Source of the DNA: CAXPZW01 sp964221845
Lineage (GTDB): Bacteria > Bacteroidota > Bacteroidia > Flavobacteriales_D > Sanyastnellaceae
Assembly: GCA_964221845.1 (NCBI GenBank)
Contig: CAXPZW010000025.1
Location: 1 to 64,000 of the forward strand
Length of the DNA stretch: 64,000 bases
Direction of reading: 5' to 3'
The notes beneath the pieces were generated by a model. That model was not told the DNA's origin. It did no database searches and saw nothing but the letters and a program-made list of their open reading frames with translations. The translations under genes were made by a program, and so were the position numbers. This document shows, piece by piece, positions 25,339 to 33,193 of the stretch (the stretch's first letter is position 1; every line of letters starts with the position of its first letter).

Positions 25339-26355
25339 TTACCAGTTGGTGAACCCGGTAGAGATCGAGAGCTGGTTGGTGGCCCCTGCAATGCTGTAGG
25401 TGGAACGGGTGTAGTTGACGTCAAAGCGCTTCACGCGCATGCCAAATCCCCACGAGAAGCCAGCGGTTCCGGGCTTGTCGTTGACCTTGAGTTCTTGGCG
25501 ACGGCGGTAGTTGTACCCAAAGCGCGCGTGGAAGTTGTCGCCCAGCAAAAACTCGGTTCCAAACACCATGTGACGCATCAGTTTGTCGCCAAATTCCCAA
25601 GTCGTGTCGCCGATGACCTCGCCGGTGATGGGGTCGATGATGACCTGCGCGTTGGGGTCCGAATAGGTAAGGTCCCAGGTTTGCAGATTCTCGGCCACAA
25701 TGGTGAAGCGAAACGGTGCGTGCTTGAATTGCTTGGCAATCCCGAGTTGGACTTGCAACGGCAGGTCTTCCTTGACCTCCTCAAAGTAGGTGTTGAACTG
25801 CACCCCCAAGTTGCGCACCACCAAACCGGCCGAAAAGCGCTTGGCCGGGTTGAAGTAACTCGCACCCAAGTCCAGAGCTGCAGCTGTGGAGTAGTAACTG
25901 TCCACCGCGCTGTAGATGAACTTGGCAGACGCACCAACCGTCCAAGCCGTATCGATGGGCACCGCGCCCGAAAGCGAGAAGATGAAATCGTTGGCCGTGA
26001 AGTTGCCGATGACCTGTCCGGTCTCGTCGGTGCGGTCAAAGTCGCCGTACCCCAAGTAGGAAACAGAGGCCGAGAAGGTGGCCAAACTGTCCACGTGGTG
26101 GGCATAGCTGGCGTACCCAGCACGCGAACCGGCAAAGTACCCTAAGTAGCCCATGGAGAGCTGTTGGTGGGTGAGTGAGTCCAGCAACGCGGGATTCATC
26201 AACGCCAGGTTGAGGTCGCCGTCGCGCACGACAATGTTGTTGCCCCCGAGCGCAGCTGCACGCGGGGCATAAGGGATGTCCAGCGCTGCAAACGAAGTGC
26301 TGCCGCCGAGTTGAGCCAGGATGGATACAGGGGCCAGTAGCAAGGCCCAGAGCAT
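25339..26355 (-). CDS. porQ: T9SS outer-membrane protein PorQ
   Basis: A 338-residue beta-barrel protein with a signal peptide (MLWALLLAPVSILAQ). The N-terminus LGGSTSFAALDIPYAPRAAALGG and the following ALMNPALLD match PorQ, a FadL-like barrel. PorQ partners PorU, PorV and PorZ in the attachment complex of the type IX secretion system, which modifies cargo and anchors it at the cell surface. The ATG at 26353-26355 is chosen for the signal peptide. The porQ-cmk neighbourhood is common in Bacteroidota. It is divergent from bcp, with about 146 bases between them. Confidence 0.85.
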   Translation of the reverse strand: MLWALLLAPVSILAQLGGSTSFAALDIPYAPRAAALGGNNIVVRDGDLNLALMNPALLDSLTHQQLSMGYLGYFAGSRAGYASYAHHVDSLATFSASVSYLGYGDFDRTDETGQVIGNFTANDFIFSLSGAVPIDTAWTVGASAKFIYSAVDSYYSTAAALDLGASYFNPAKRFSAGLVVRNLGVQFNTYFEEVKEDLPLQVQLGIAKQFKHAPFRFTIVAENLQTWDLTYSDPNAQVIIDPITGEVIGDTTWEFGDKLMRHMVFGTEFLLGDNFHARFGYNYRRRQELKVNDKPGTAGFSWGFGMRVKRFDVNYTRSTYSIAGATNQLSISTGFTNW

Positions 26356-26501
26356 TGTTGCCTTCAAGGTGTGTCTTGGGTTTCGTGGTGCAAACGCGAG
26401 GCGGGTGCCATTTATTTCGCGACCAGTCGGTTGCAAATGTGCACATTCGTGGGCTCAACAAAAACAGCCCCGCTCCTGTTCTTATCGTCAAACCTCGAAT
26501 C

Positions 26502-26966
26502 ATGACCCACCTCAATCCCGGAGATCCCGCTCCCGACTTCTCGGCCCCCGACCAAAACGGCAACACCATCACCCTTGGCGATTACAAGGGCAAAAAGCTC
26601 GTGTTGTTCTTCTACCCGCACGACATGACCCCCACCTGCACTGTGGAAGCCTGCAACCTGCGCGACCACTACGCTGAGTTGCAAAAGGCCGGGTACGCTG
26701 TACTTGGAGTGAGCGAAGACAGCGAGGCCAAGCACCAGAAGTTCATCGCCAAACACGAACTCCCCTACCCCCTCATTGCCGATACCGAGCACCAACTCTT
26801 GCAGGCCTACGGCGTCTGGGGTGAAAAGAAATTCATGGGAAAAATTTACGACGGCACCCACCGCACCACCTTTGTGATCGACGAAAAAGGGGTGATCGAA
26901 CAGGTCATCACCAAAGTCAAAAGCAAGATCCACGCGGAACAAATTTTGGAGGGCGCCACGGCGTAA
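26502..26966 (+). CDS. bcp: Thiol peroxidase Bcp (atypical 2-Cys peroxiredoxin)
   Basis: A 154-residue peroxiredoxin of the Bcp/PrxQ group. The active site PTCTVEACNLRD has the peroxidatic Cys46 and the resolving Cys51, and the N-terminus LNPGDPAPDFSAPDQNG is the family's. It reduces hydrogen peroxide and organic hydroperoxides using thioredoxin, in the cytoplasm. The ATG at 26502 gives the family's usual length; the longer open frame upstream is not conserved. It is divergent from porQ and ends before a strong terminator. Confidence 0.94.
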   Translation: MTHLNPGDPAPDFSAPDQNGNTITLGDYKGKKLVLFFYPHDMTPTCTVEACNLRDHYAELQKAGYAVLGVSEDSEAKHQKFIAKHELPYPLIADTEHQLLQAYGVWGEKKFMGKIYDGTHRTTFVIDEKGVIEQVITKVKSKIHAEQILEGATA

Positions 26967-26990
26967 GCTTGATCTTTCCTTTTACATGAA

Positions 26991-27014
26991 AAGCCGCTTA
27001 TTGCGGCTTTTTTT
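26991..27014 (+). terminator. Rho-independent terminator after bcp
   Basis: A 7-bp stem aagccgc/gcggctt (26991-26997 with 27003-27009), loop ttatt, followed by a T-run. Confidence 0.88.
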
Positions 27015-27074
27015 GTGAAGGTAAGATGAGGGCAAGAAGACGTATTTCGCGCAAGGACGGGGCTTGAGGATCCT

Positions 27075-27722
27075 TTAGCTGTGGAAGACCAGGCGGAAGG
27101 CGATGCGGTCGAGGAAGAGTTGGTCTAGGACGCCATCCAATTCGGATGAGGTACTGAAGCGGTAGAGGTTTTGGGTGCCGAAGATGTAGGTGATCTCAGG
27201 CGAAACGTGGAAATGTCCGAAGTCGAAGTCTTTTCCCAGCCCCACTTCAAATGAGGTGAAGCGCTCCTGCAACCCCAACGCTTGGTTGAGTTCAGGCTGC
27301 AGGGCACGGCTGTAGCGCATGCCAAAGAGCACCGCAATGTTCTGGGTAAGGTTTTGGTGGGCAAACATGAAGTGAAAAGGCACCTCGATGTAGGTATTGG
27401 GCATCTGAAATTCCACAGAGGCGCCGTCGGGATAGCTGTACTGCAGGCTGTGGTTGACAAAGGCCAAGTTCACCCCCGGACGCAACCGTATGGACTCGCC
27501 CAAGTCCAGTTGAGCCTGCAACCCCAAGTCCAATCCGGGTTTGTTAACGGTACGCAGCGAGGCGCCATCCTCCATAACCCCGGTGGTTTGCAAGGAGAGC
27601 AAGCTGTGGTTGGCTCCAACATTGAATCCGTATCCCACGCGCACCCCTCCATCATCTTGGGCGGCGGTTGAAAGCGAAGTCACCAAGCAGAGCAGCAGAG
27701 AAAAACGTTGGCGTGGGTGCAT
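27075..27722 (-). CDS. porT: PorT-like T9SS outer-membrane beta-barrel protein
   Basis: A 215-residue protein with a signal peptide (MHPRQRFSLLLCLVTSLSTAAQ) and alternating beta-barrel strands. The order VRVGYGFNVGANHS, IRLRPGVNLAFVNHSLQYSY, TYIEVPFHFMFAH, FGMRYSRAL, SFEVGLGKDFDFGHFHVSPEITY follows PorT, an eight-stranded outer-membrane protein needed for assembly of the type IX secretion system. Related outer-membrane-beta-barrel families with other roles exist, so the assignment rests on this order and on the presence of porQ nearby. The ATG at 27720-27722 begins the signal peptide. The gene is convergent with bcp. Confidence 0.72.
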   Translation of the reverse strand: MHPRQRFSLLLCLVTSLSTAAQDDGGVRVGYGFNVGANHSLLSLQTTGVMEDGASLRTVNKPGLDLGLQAQLDLGESIRLRPGVNLAFVNHSLQYSYPDGASVEFQMPNTYIEVPFHFMFAHQNLTQNIAVLFGMRYSRALQPELNQALGLQERFTSFEVGLGKDFDFGHFHVSPEITYIFGTQNLYRFSTSSELDGVLDQLFLDRIAFRLVFHS

Positions 27723-27848
27723 TGTGTTTGTAGTCGCCCTTAAAACGGAAGACGCCCATGCTTATTGCTGAACGCAGATCAGCGGAGGATTGGGGCTTTG
27801 CGCAAAGACGTTCAAAGCCTTCGCGTGTGTCGCCCAATAGGGGTAACA

Positions 27849-27885
27849 CACAAACAAAACCGCCCGATCCAAGGGACCGGGCGGT
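27849..27885 (-). terminator. Rho-independent terminator after the inactive M16 gene
   Basis: Read on the minus strand, an 8-bp stem (27878-27885 with 27859-27866; arms accgcccg/cgggcggt) with an inner 3-bp extension is followed by a T-rich tail (ttttgtttg). It lies 27 bases after the stop at 27912. Confidence 0.75.
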
Positions 27886-27911
27886 GTCAATCTTGTTGGA
27901 GATTCCGGAGA

Positions 27912-29996
27912 TCAGTTCACGTCAAACTCGGAATCCTTGAGGTTCACATTCAACTTCACCTCATCGAAGGTGATGTTGATGGTTTGCGGACCGGCCACGG
28001 TCGTCATGGTTTTGGGGAATTTGACCCCGTCCACCTCTACGTAGTCCTTGTAGGTCACTACCGAGGTAATGCTCTCGCCTCCTGGAAGCGACTCCGTAGA
28101 CGAACGCTGCACACGCAAACCGGTTTCCACCGAGAAGTAGTCCATGCTCGTGGTTTCGTCTGGGAAGGTGTACTCGACCACGTAAACGTCCTGTTCTTCC
28201 AGTTCTTCCACGCCCAACAGCACCGCATGGATGCCGTAGTCGCCGAGGTGTTTTTCGAAGAGCAGATCCGCCTCGTACTTGCTTTCAGTCAGCTGGCCTT
28301 CGTCCATGGGAATGCTCTGGCCCATTTGGGACACTTTGCCCGCGGTGCCATTGTAGACTTGCTCCATGGCCACCATGCCCATCATTTCCACCTTGGTGCT
28401 CATCATGGTGTTGCCCTTGACCTTGTTGGTCAGGGTCATGCTCATACCTGAGGTTTCCAGGGTGCCCACAGCCACATAAGAGCTCACGTCCATTAAGGCT
28501 TGTTCACCTCCGATGGCATCCACGTATTGGTCAAGCACTTGGGTGATGGTCACCCCTTCTGGAGCCGGACGACGCTCGGTGTACGGTCCGCCGTACATGT
28601 CGTAGAAGGTCACGGTACCAAACGCGTCAAGTTTGCCTTCGAGGTCTTCCTTGGAGCCCACAACAGTGATGTATGCGTTGTTGGGCTTGAGGTAGCGCTT
28701 GGCCACGCGTTGCAGGTCTGCGCTGGTTACCGCGTTGAGGCGCGAGAGGTAGCGCTGGTAGTAATCCTTGGGCAAGCCGTAGCGCTCGATGTTCAAAGCG
28801 TAGCGCGCAATGGTTTGCGGTGACTCCAAGCCCAGGGCAAACGTACCGGTCATCCAGTTTTTCATGAACTGCAGCGTGCTGTCGGGCACGGGATCTTTGA
28901 TCATGCGACGCACCTCGTACATGATTTCCACCACAGCACTGTCGGTCACCTCATTTCGTACTGAGGTGTTGGCCGAGAACGATCCGATCACCGGATCTGA
29001 GCTCAGGCTTGAGTAGGCGCCGTAAGTAAAGGCCTTGTCTTCACGCAGGTTCTGGAACAGGCGACCCGAGAAGGTACCGCCGCCCAAAATGTTGTTCATC
29101 ACGCGCACTGCGATCTCGTCTTGGTCCCCGGGCTTGAGCTCCACAGGAAAAGTCACGTCGATCACGCTTTGCACCGCTCCTGGCAAGGGAACTACCGCCA
29201 CCTCGGTGGTGCGTGGTGCTTGCGGAGTGGGCCAGGTGGGCTTGTCCACTTGCTCGCCTGCTTTCCAGGTGCCAAAGTGCTTGTCCACCAAGTCTTCGGC
29301 CTCGGCCAACGTGATGTCTCCCACGATGGTCAGATAAGAAATATTCGGTTTGAAGTAGCTGTTGTAGAACGCCTTGAGATCGGCTTGATCGATGGCCTCA
29401 ATGGTTTTCTCGGTCACCAATTCGCCGTAGGGGTGATCGCCGTAATTGAGCGCGCTGGTGATGTTGGATGAGATGGTATTGGGATCGGTCTTGCTCGAGG
29501 TCAGTCCCGAAATGGTACGGCGCTTCTCCTTGGCCAGTTCTTCGCTGGGGAAGGTCGGACGCAGGACCACATCGGCCATAAGTTCGATCACATCCTCTTT
29601 GTGTTTGCTGAGGCCTGAGGCAAACGCCCCTGAGCTGGTAGTAGAGAGCGACGCGCCCATGAAATCTACCGTTTCATCGATTTCAGCCTTGCTCTTGGTA
29701 GCGGTTCCTGACTTGAGTAGTCCGCCGGCCAGGCTCGCAGCACCGGCCTTGCTTCCCTCGGCAATGGGGCCGTGGTCCACAAAAAGTTGGAAGGATACGC
29801 GGGGCAGTTTGTTGTTCTGCACCACAATCACCTTGAGCCCGTTGTCCAGATTGAAGGTGTCGTAAGACCCGAGTTGAATCTCAGGTGCGGGTGCCGGAGC
29901 GGGAACCACCGAGCGGTCCACCTTGGGGGCACAGCTGGCCAAGAGCAAAGCCGCTCCAGCCAGGATCGTATAGGAAATGCGTGTAATAGACGTCAT
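27912..29996 (-). CDS. M16-family peptidase-like lipoprotein lacking the zinc motif
   Basis: A 694-residue lipoprotein (LLLASC, lipid on Cys22). Residues about 45-470 form two M16 (insulinase/PqqL) domains. At the place of the zinc motif HXXEH it reads GAASLAGGLLKSGT, so the two His and the Glu are replaced by Ser, Gly and Gly. The C-terminal 200 residues (from DVSSYVAVGTLETSG, through AMEQVYNGTAGKVSQMG to VDGVKFPKTM) resemble LolA/outer-membrane lipoprotein-sorting folds. It is probably the non-catalytic partner of the active M16 peptidase 10 bases upstream; M16 proteins often work as active/inactive pairs. Its substrate is unknown. The pair sits in the periplasm or on the outer membrane. 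Confidence 0.85.
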   Translation of the reverse strand: MTSITRISYTILAGAALLLASCAPKVDRSVVPAPAPAPEIQLGSYDTFNLDNGLKVIVVQNNKLPRVSFQLFVDHGPIAEGSKAGAASLAGGLLKSGTATKSKAEIDETVDFMGASLSTTSSGAFASGLSKHKEDVIELMADVVLRPTFPSEELAKEKRRTISGLTSSKTDPNTISSNITSALNYGDHPYGELVTEKTIEAIDQADLKAFYNSYFKPNISYLTIVGDITLAEAEDLVDKHFGTWKAGEQVDKPTWPTPQAPRTTEVAVVPLPGAVQSVIDVTFPVELKPGDQDEIAVRVMNNILGGGTFSGRLFQNLREDKAFTYGAYSSLSSDPVIGSFSANTSVRNEVTDSAVVEIMYEVRRMIKDPVPDSTLQFMKNWMTGTFALGLESPQTIARYALNIERYGLPKDYYQRYLSRLNAVTSADLQRVAKRYLKPNNAYITVVGSKEDLEGKLDAFGTVTFYDMYGGPYTERRPAPEGVTITQVLDQYVDAIGGEQALMDVSSYVAVGTLETSGMSMTLTNKVKGNTMMSTKVEMMGMVAMEQVYNGTAGKVSQMGQSIPMDEGQLTESKYEADLLFEKHLGDYGIHAVLLGVEELEEQDVYVVEYTFPDETTSMDYFSVETGLRVQRSSTESLPGGESITSVVTYKDYVEVDGVKFPKTMTTVAGPQTINITFDEVKLNVNLKDSEFDVN

Positions 29997-30006
29997 GGCT
30001 GTGTGC

Positions 30007-31338
30007 TTACTCGTTGGTGTTTTCTTCGTACAGGAAGTAGAGCACTACGCGGTTGTCGTTCACGTAGTACTTCTGGGCCACGCGCAGCAAATCATCGCGG
30101 GTCACGGCCATGTACTTTTCGATTTCGGAATTGATCAGGCTGGTGTTGCCGTAGAACACATGGTAGTTGGCCAAGCTCTCGGCGATGCCCGCCAAGCGAG
30201 AGTTGCTCGACACAAAGTCGTTTTCGATCTGGTTGCGCACCTTTTCGAATTCGCGCTCGCTCACCAGTTCGGTGCGCACGCGGGCCACTTCGCTGTCAAA
30301 GGCCTGCTCCACATCCAAGGGATCCACACCCATGTTGCACATCACAAAACCCAGGGTCAAGCCCGGATCTTCAAGCCCAAAGCTGAAGGCGCCGGCAAAC
30401 ATGGCCAGCTCTTGGTCTTGCACCAACGAGCGGTTCAAACGCGAAGACTCACCGGTCGATAAGATGCGGTTGAGCATGTCCACTGCATAGTAATCCTCGG
30501 AGTCCATCTCCGGAATGCGGTAGGCTTGAAGCACGAGCGGCAGTTGGTCGTCGCCCATGATCGTGTCGCGTACCTCGCCGGGGTTGGTCGGCTCTTTGTT
30601 GACCGGACGTGGAATGTCGGCCTTGCCCGTGGGGATGCCTCCAAAATACTTTTGGATGAGCTTTTTGGTCTCGGCCACCTCGATGTCACCCGCAATGCTG
30701 AGGGTGGCGTTGTTGGGCACGTAGAACTTCTTGTAGAAGGCCTGGAATTCCTCGGCCTGAGCTGCGTCCAAGTGCTCCATGCTACCGATGGTTGTCCAGC
30801 GGTAAGGGTGCTCAGAGTAAGCGCGGTCCATGGTCTCAGCAATCAGGTTGCCGTACGGTTGGTTGTCCACGCGCAGGCGCTTTTCTTCTTTCACGACCTC
30901 GCGTTGGGTCTCGATGCCGTCGATGTCCACCTTGGCATGCAGCATGCGCTCAGACTCCAGCCACAGGCCAAGTTCGAGTTGGTTGGAGGGCAACAGTTCG
31001 TAGTAGAACGTACGGTCGTTGGTGGTGTTGGCGTTGAGCACACCGCCCGCGTTCTCCACGTAGCGTGAGAACTCGCCGCGACCGATGTTTTCGGAGCCTT
31101 CAAACAGCAAGTGCTCAAAAAAGTGCGCCATGCCGGTGCGGTTGGGGTCTTCGTTTTTGGAACCCACGTGGTACATGATGGTCACGGCCACAATGGGGGT
31201 GGAATGGTCTTCGTGCAGGATCACGTGCATTCCGTTTTTCAAGTCGTACTCCTCGAAGGCGATCTGAGGTGTTTGGGCTACGGCAAGCACGGACATCAAG
31301 AGTCCTGCGCTCAAAAGGCCCAGACGTTGGAGGTTCAT
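30007..31338 (-). CDS. M16-family zinc peptidase (active subunit)
   Basis: A 443-residue protein with a signal peptide (MNLQRLGLLSAGLLMSVLAVAQ). The inverted zinc motif HFFEH (His72, Glu75, His76) lies in GMAHFFEHLLFEG, and the third ligand Glu152 is in EVVKEEKR, 76 residues on, as in the M16B group. It has the two-domain half-shell fold, ending in YFLYEENTNE. It probably degrades peptides in the periplasm together with the inactive homolog downstream (10-base gap). The ATG at 31336-31338 begins the signal peptide, and a perfect -7 box lies 20 bases upstream. Confidence 0.92.
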   Translation of the reverse strand: MNLQRLGLLSAGLLMSVLAVAQTPQIAFEEYDLKNGMHVILHEDHSTPIVAVTIMYHVGSKNEDPNRTGMAHFFEHLLFEGSENIGRGEFSRYVENAGGVLNANTTNDRTFYYELLPSNQLELGLWLESERMLHAKVDIDGIETQREVVKEEKRLRVDNQPYGNLIAETMDRAYSEHPYRWTTIGSMEHLDAAQAEEFQAFYKKFYVPNNATLSIAGDIEVAETKKLIQKYFGGIPTGKADIPRPVNKEPTNPGEVRDTIMGDDQLPLVLQAYRIPEMDSEDYYAVDMLNRILSTGESSRLNRSLVQDQELAMFAGAFSFGLEDPGLTLGFVMCNMGVDPLDVEQAFDSEVARVRTELVSEREFEKVRNQIENDFVSSNSRLAGIAESLANYHVFYGNTSLINSEIEKYMAVTRDDLLRVAQKYYVNDNRVVLYFLYEENTNE

Positions 31339-31358
31339 AACAGGGGAATTTGGGTGCC

Positions 31359-31366
31359 CAAAAATA
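31359..31366 (-). promoter_or_regulatory. -7 box (TATTTTTG) for the M16 peptidase pair
   Basis: A perfect TAnnTTTG match on the minus strand; the predicted leader to the ATG at 31338 is about 17 nt. Confidence 0.65.
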
Positions 31367-31430
31367 GTGAGCCAAGGCCCCGTACTCATCCATTCTTTGG
31401 CAGTGGATTTCAAAAAAATGGAAAACCGAG

Positions 31431-31742
31431 GTGAACTTACCCTTGTGCTGTACAAACAAAAGTGAGAACATTTCCAACACATTGCACGTGGTGGCCGAAC
31501 GATCAAACGCCGGTCCCGACGACTCCTACACCGCACGACTGCGCAGCAAAGGGATCGCCAAGGTGGCGCAGAAAGTGGGAGAAGAAGCAGTGGAAACCGT
31601 CATCGAAGCCCTGCAATCCAACCGCGAAAAATTTCTGGAGGAATCCGCAGACCTGCTCTACCACTACTTGGCGCTGGCGGCCGAAATGGGCGTCCAACTC
31701 AAGGAGGTAGAAGCCGTTTTGCAGGCGTGGCACGCAGGCTGA
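31431..31742 (+). CDS. hisE: Stand-alone phosphoribosyl-ATP diphosphatase (HisE-like)
   Basis: A 103-residue protein whose body is HisE: DSYTARLRSKGIAKVAQK, VGEEAVETVIEAL and EESADLLYHYLALAAEMG carry the acidic metal-binding residues of the MazG-like all-alpha fold. HisE hydrolyses phosphoribosyl-ATP to phosphoribosyl-AMP, step 2 of histidine synthesis. Bacteroidota often have it fused as HisIE; here it is free and no other his gene is in the window. The start is uncertain: GTG 31431 gives the longest form, but a TACCCTTG octamer (31438-31445) could be a -7 box, which would move the start to a later TTG (31443 or 31482). Confidence 0.8.
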   Translation: MNLPLCCTNKSENISNTLHVVAERSNAGPDDSYTARLRSKGIAKVAQKVGEEAVETVIEALQSNREKFLEESADLLYHYLALAAEMGVQLKEVEAVLQAWHAG

Positions 31743-31748
31743 TTGCCG

Positions 31749-31756
31749 TACATTCG
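31749..31756 (+). promoter_or_regulatory. -7-like box (TACATTCG) for the S41-like lipoprotein
   Basis: A TAnnTTCG variant ending 4 bases before the ATG at 31761; the predicted transcript starts at or one base before the ATG, so it would be leaderless. Confidence 0.5.
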
Positions 31757-31760
31757 GGGC

Positions 31761-33164
31761 ATGAAATACGCCTTGTTTGCCTGCGCCGCGGTGCTGTTTT
31801 GTGCCTGCGGTTCCGACTCTGGATCCGACAACGACGCTGCCAACTTGCCACCGCTTGCTGTGGCCAATCACCCGGAACTGCCCGGACACCACGACTATCC
31901 TAAAGACGTGCTGGCCCAAGAGGTGACCATTTTGCAAGAAACCCTGCAAGAACTCTACCCCGGCCTGTACGACGTGCGTTCCAAAGCGCGCATGCAACAG
32001 CGTTTTGACCACATGCGCGGCGTGGCCTCGGGCGAGGGCAACCTGAGCTACAGCCAATGGCTCTCTCAAATCGTGCAGTTGACCGTGGACTTGGGTGATC
32101 AGGCCTTCCTGTGGGGACACAGCCCCAACTACCGCCAATGGTGGGACAACGCAGTCAACGTCCCTCCGTTCAACCTACGCCAAGAAAACGGCAAGTGGGT
32201 GATTCACCAGGTGCACGACGACGACGCCGGACTGGTGCCCGGAACGGAAATCACGGCCATCCAAGGCAAGACCTTGGACCAGTATTTGGCGTTGAACAGC
32301 GGCTTGCTCCCGGTCCAAGGCACCTCCGCATCCACCCAAGCTGAATGGCTGGAAGACGCCTTTGCCATGCACCACACCAGTTTTTGGGAACGCCCTGACA
32401 CCTACGCCCTCACCTTGGGTGACGGTACCCAGAAAGTGGTCGATGGCATTACTGGAGCGGAGTACAATGTGGCCTCGGACTTCATGCGTACCGAGCCTCG
32501 CATCGGTTTTGAATCGCAGGAGCAGGTGGCCATCATGACCCTGCCATCCCTAAACTACCGAGAGCTGGAGAACGGTGGCACCCCCTACGAGCAAGCCATA
32601 GGCGCGGTGTTTTCAACCGTGAAAAACCGTGGGTGTACCTCGTTGGTGATTGACCTTCGCGGCACAGCCGATGGGCACATCAAAGTGGGGCGTGAACTGC
32701 TCTCCTACCTGACCGACCAGCCCTTGCTCGACAGCATTTACAAATCACCGACCATCAACATCACTCACCGCGTCTATGCACAGTCCACCAAAATGTTGGA
32801 GCCGAAATTTTTGGTGTCCATGATGCGCGGCCCCGAGCAACCCGATCTGGCGTTTGACGGCAAGGTGGTGGTGCTCACCGACGGCGACAACCGCGGCGCG
32901 ACCGGACTGCTGGTGGCCGCCCTGCGCAAACGCCCGAACACCTTGATCGTAGGCGAACAGCCACCAGTATATGCTTGGGGCATTCACCATGGCACTTACT
33001 ATTTGGAGATGCCCTACAGCAAAGTGATGGTGGGCATTCCCTCCACGCGGATGATTGTAGACAAGTCCAAAGCAGGCACCACCGAGCTCGTGGCCCTGGA
33101 CCAAACCATCGCCGACGGACCCAATGCACTGGCCACGGCCATAGCCTTGGCGGCAAAGCCGTAG
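31761..33164 (+). CDS. S41-family peptidase-like lipoprotein with a lost catalytic Ser
   Basis: A 467-residue lipoprotein (MKYALFACAAVLFCAC). It has the S41 C-terminal processing protease layout: an N-terminal helical cap (EVTILQETLQELYPGLYD), a PDZ-like stretch (GLVPGTEITAIQGKTLDQYL), then the core with SLVIDLRGTADGHIKVG and KVVVLTDGDNRGATG. In active members the last segment carries the nucleophile in a TxSAAE-type motif; here the aligned position is Gly (in RGATGLL). The protein is therefore probably not a protease and may bind peptides or act as a scaffold. It starts 18 bases after hisE and is followed 29 bases later by hutH, but neither link is known to be functional. Confidence 0.75.
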   Translation: MKYALFACAAVLFCACGSDSGSDNDAANLPPLAVANHPELPGHHDYPKDVLAQEVTILQETLQELYPGLYDVRSKARMQQRFDHMRGVASGEGNLSYSQWLSQIVQLTVDLGDQAFLWGHSPNYRQWWDNAVNVPPFNLRQENGKWVIHQVHDDDAGLVPGTEITAIQGKTLDQYLALNSGLLPVQGTSASTQAEWLEDAFAMHHTSFWERPDTYALTLGDGTQKVVDGITGAEYNVASDFMRTEPRIGFESQEQVAIMTLPSLNYRELENGGTPYEQAIGAVFSTVKNRGCTSLVIDLRGTADGHIKVGRELLSYLTDQPLLDSIYKSPTINITHRVYAQSTKMLEPKFLVSMMRGPEQPDLAFDGKVVVLTDGDNRGATGLLVAALRKRPNTLIVGEQPPVYAWGIHHGTYYLEMPYSKVMVGIPSTRMIVDKSKAGTTELVALDQTIADGPNALATAIALAAKP

Positions 33165-33193
33165 ATTCGCAACTGCCCAAAATCAACCCCGCG

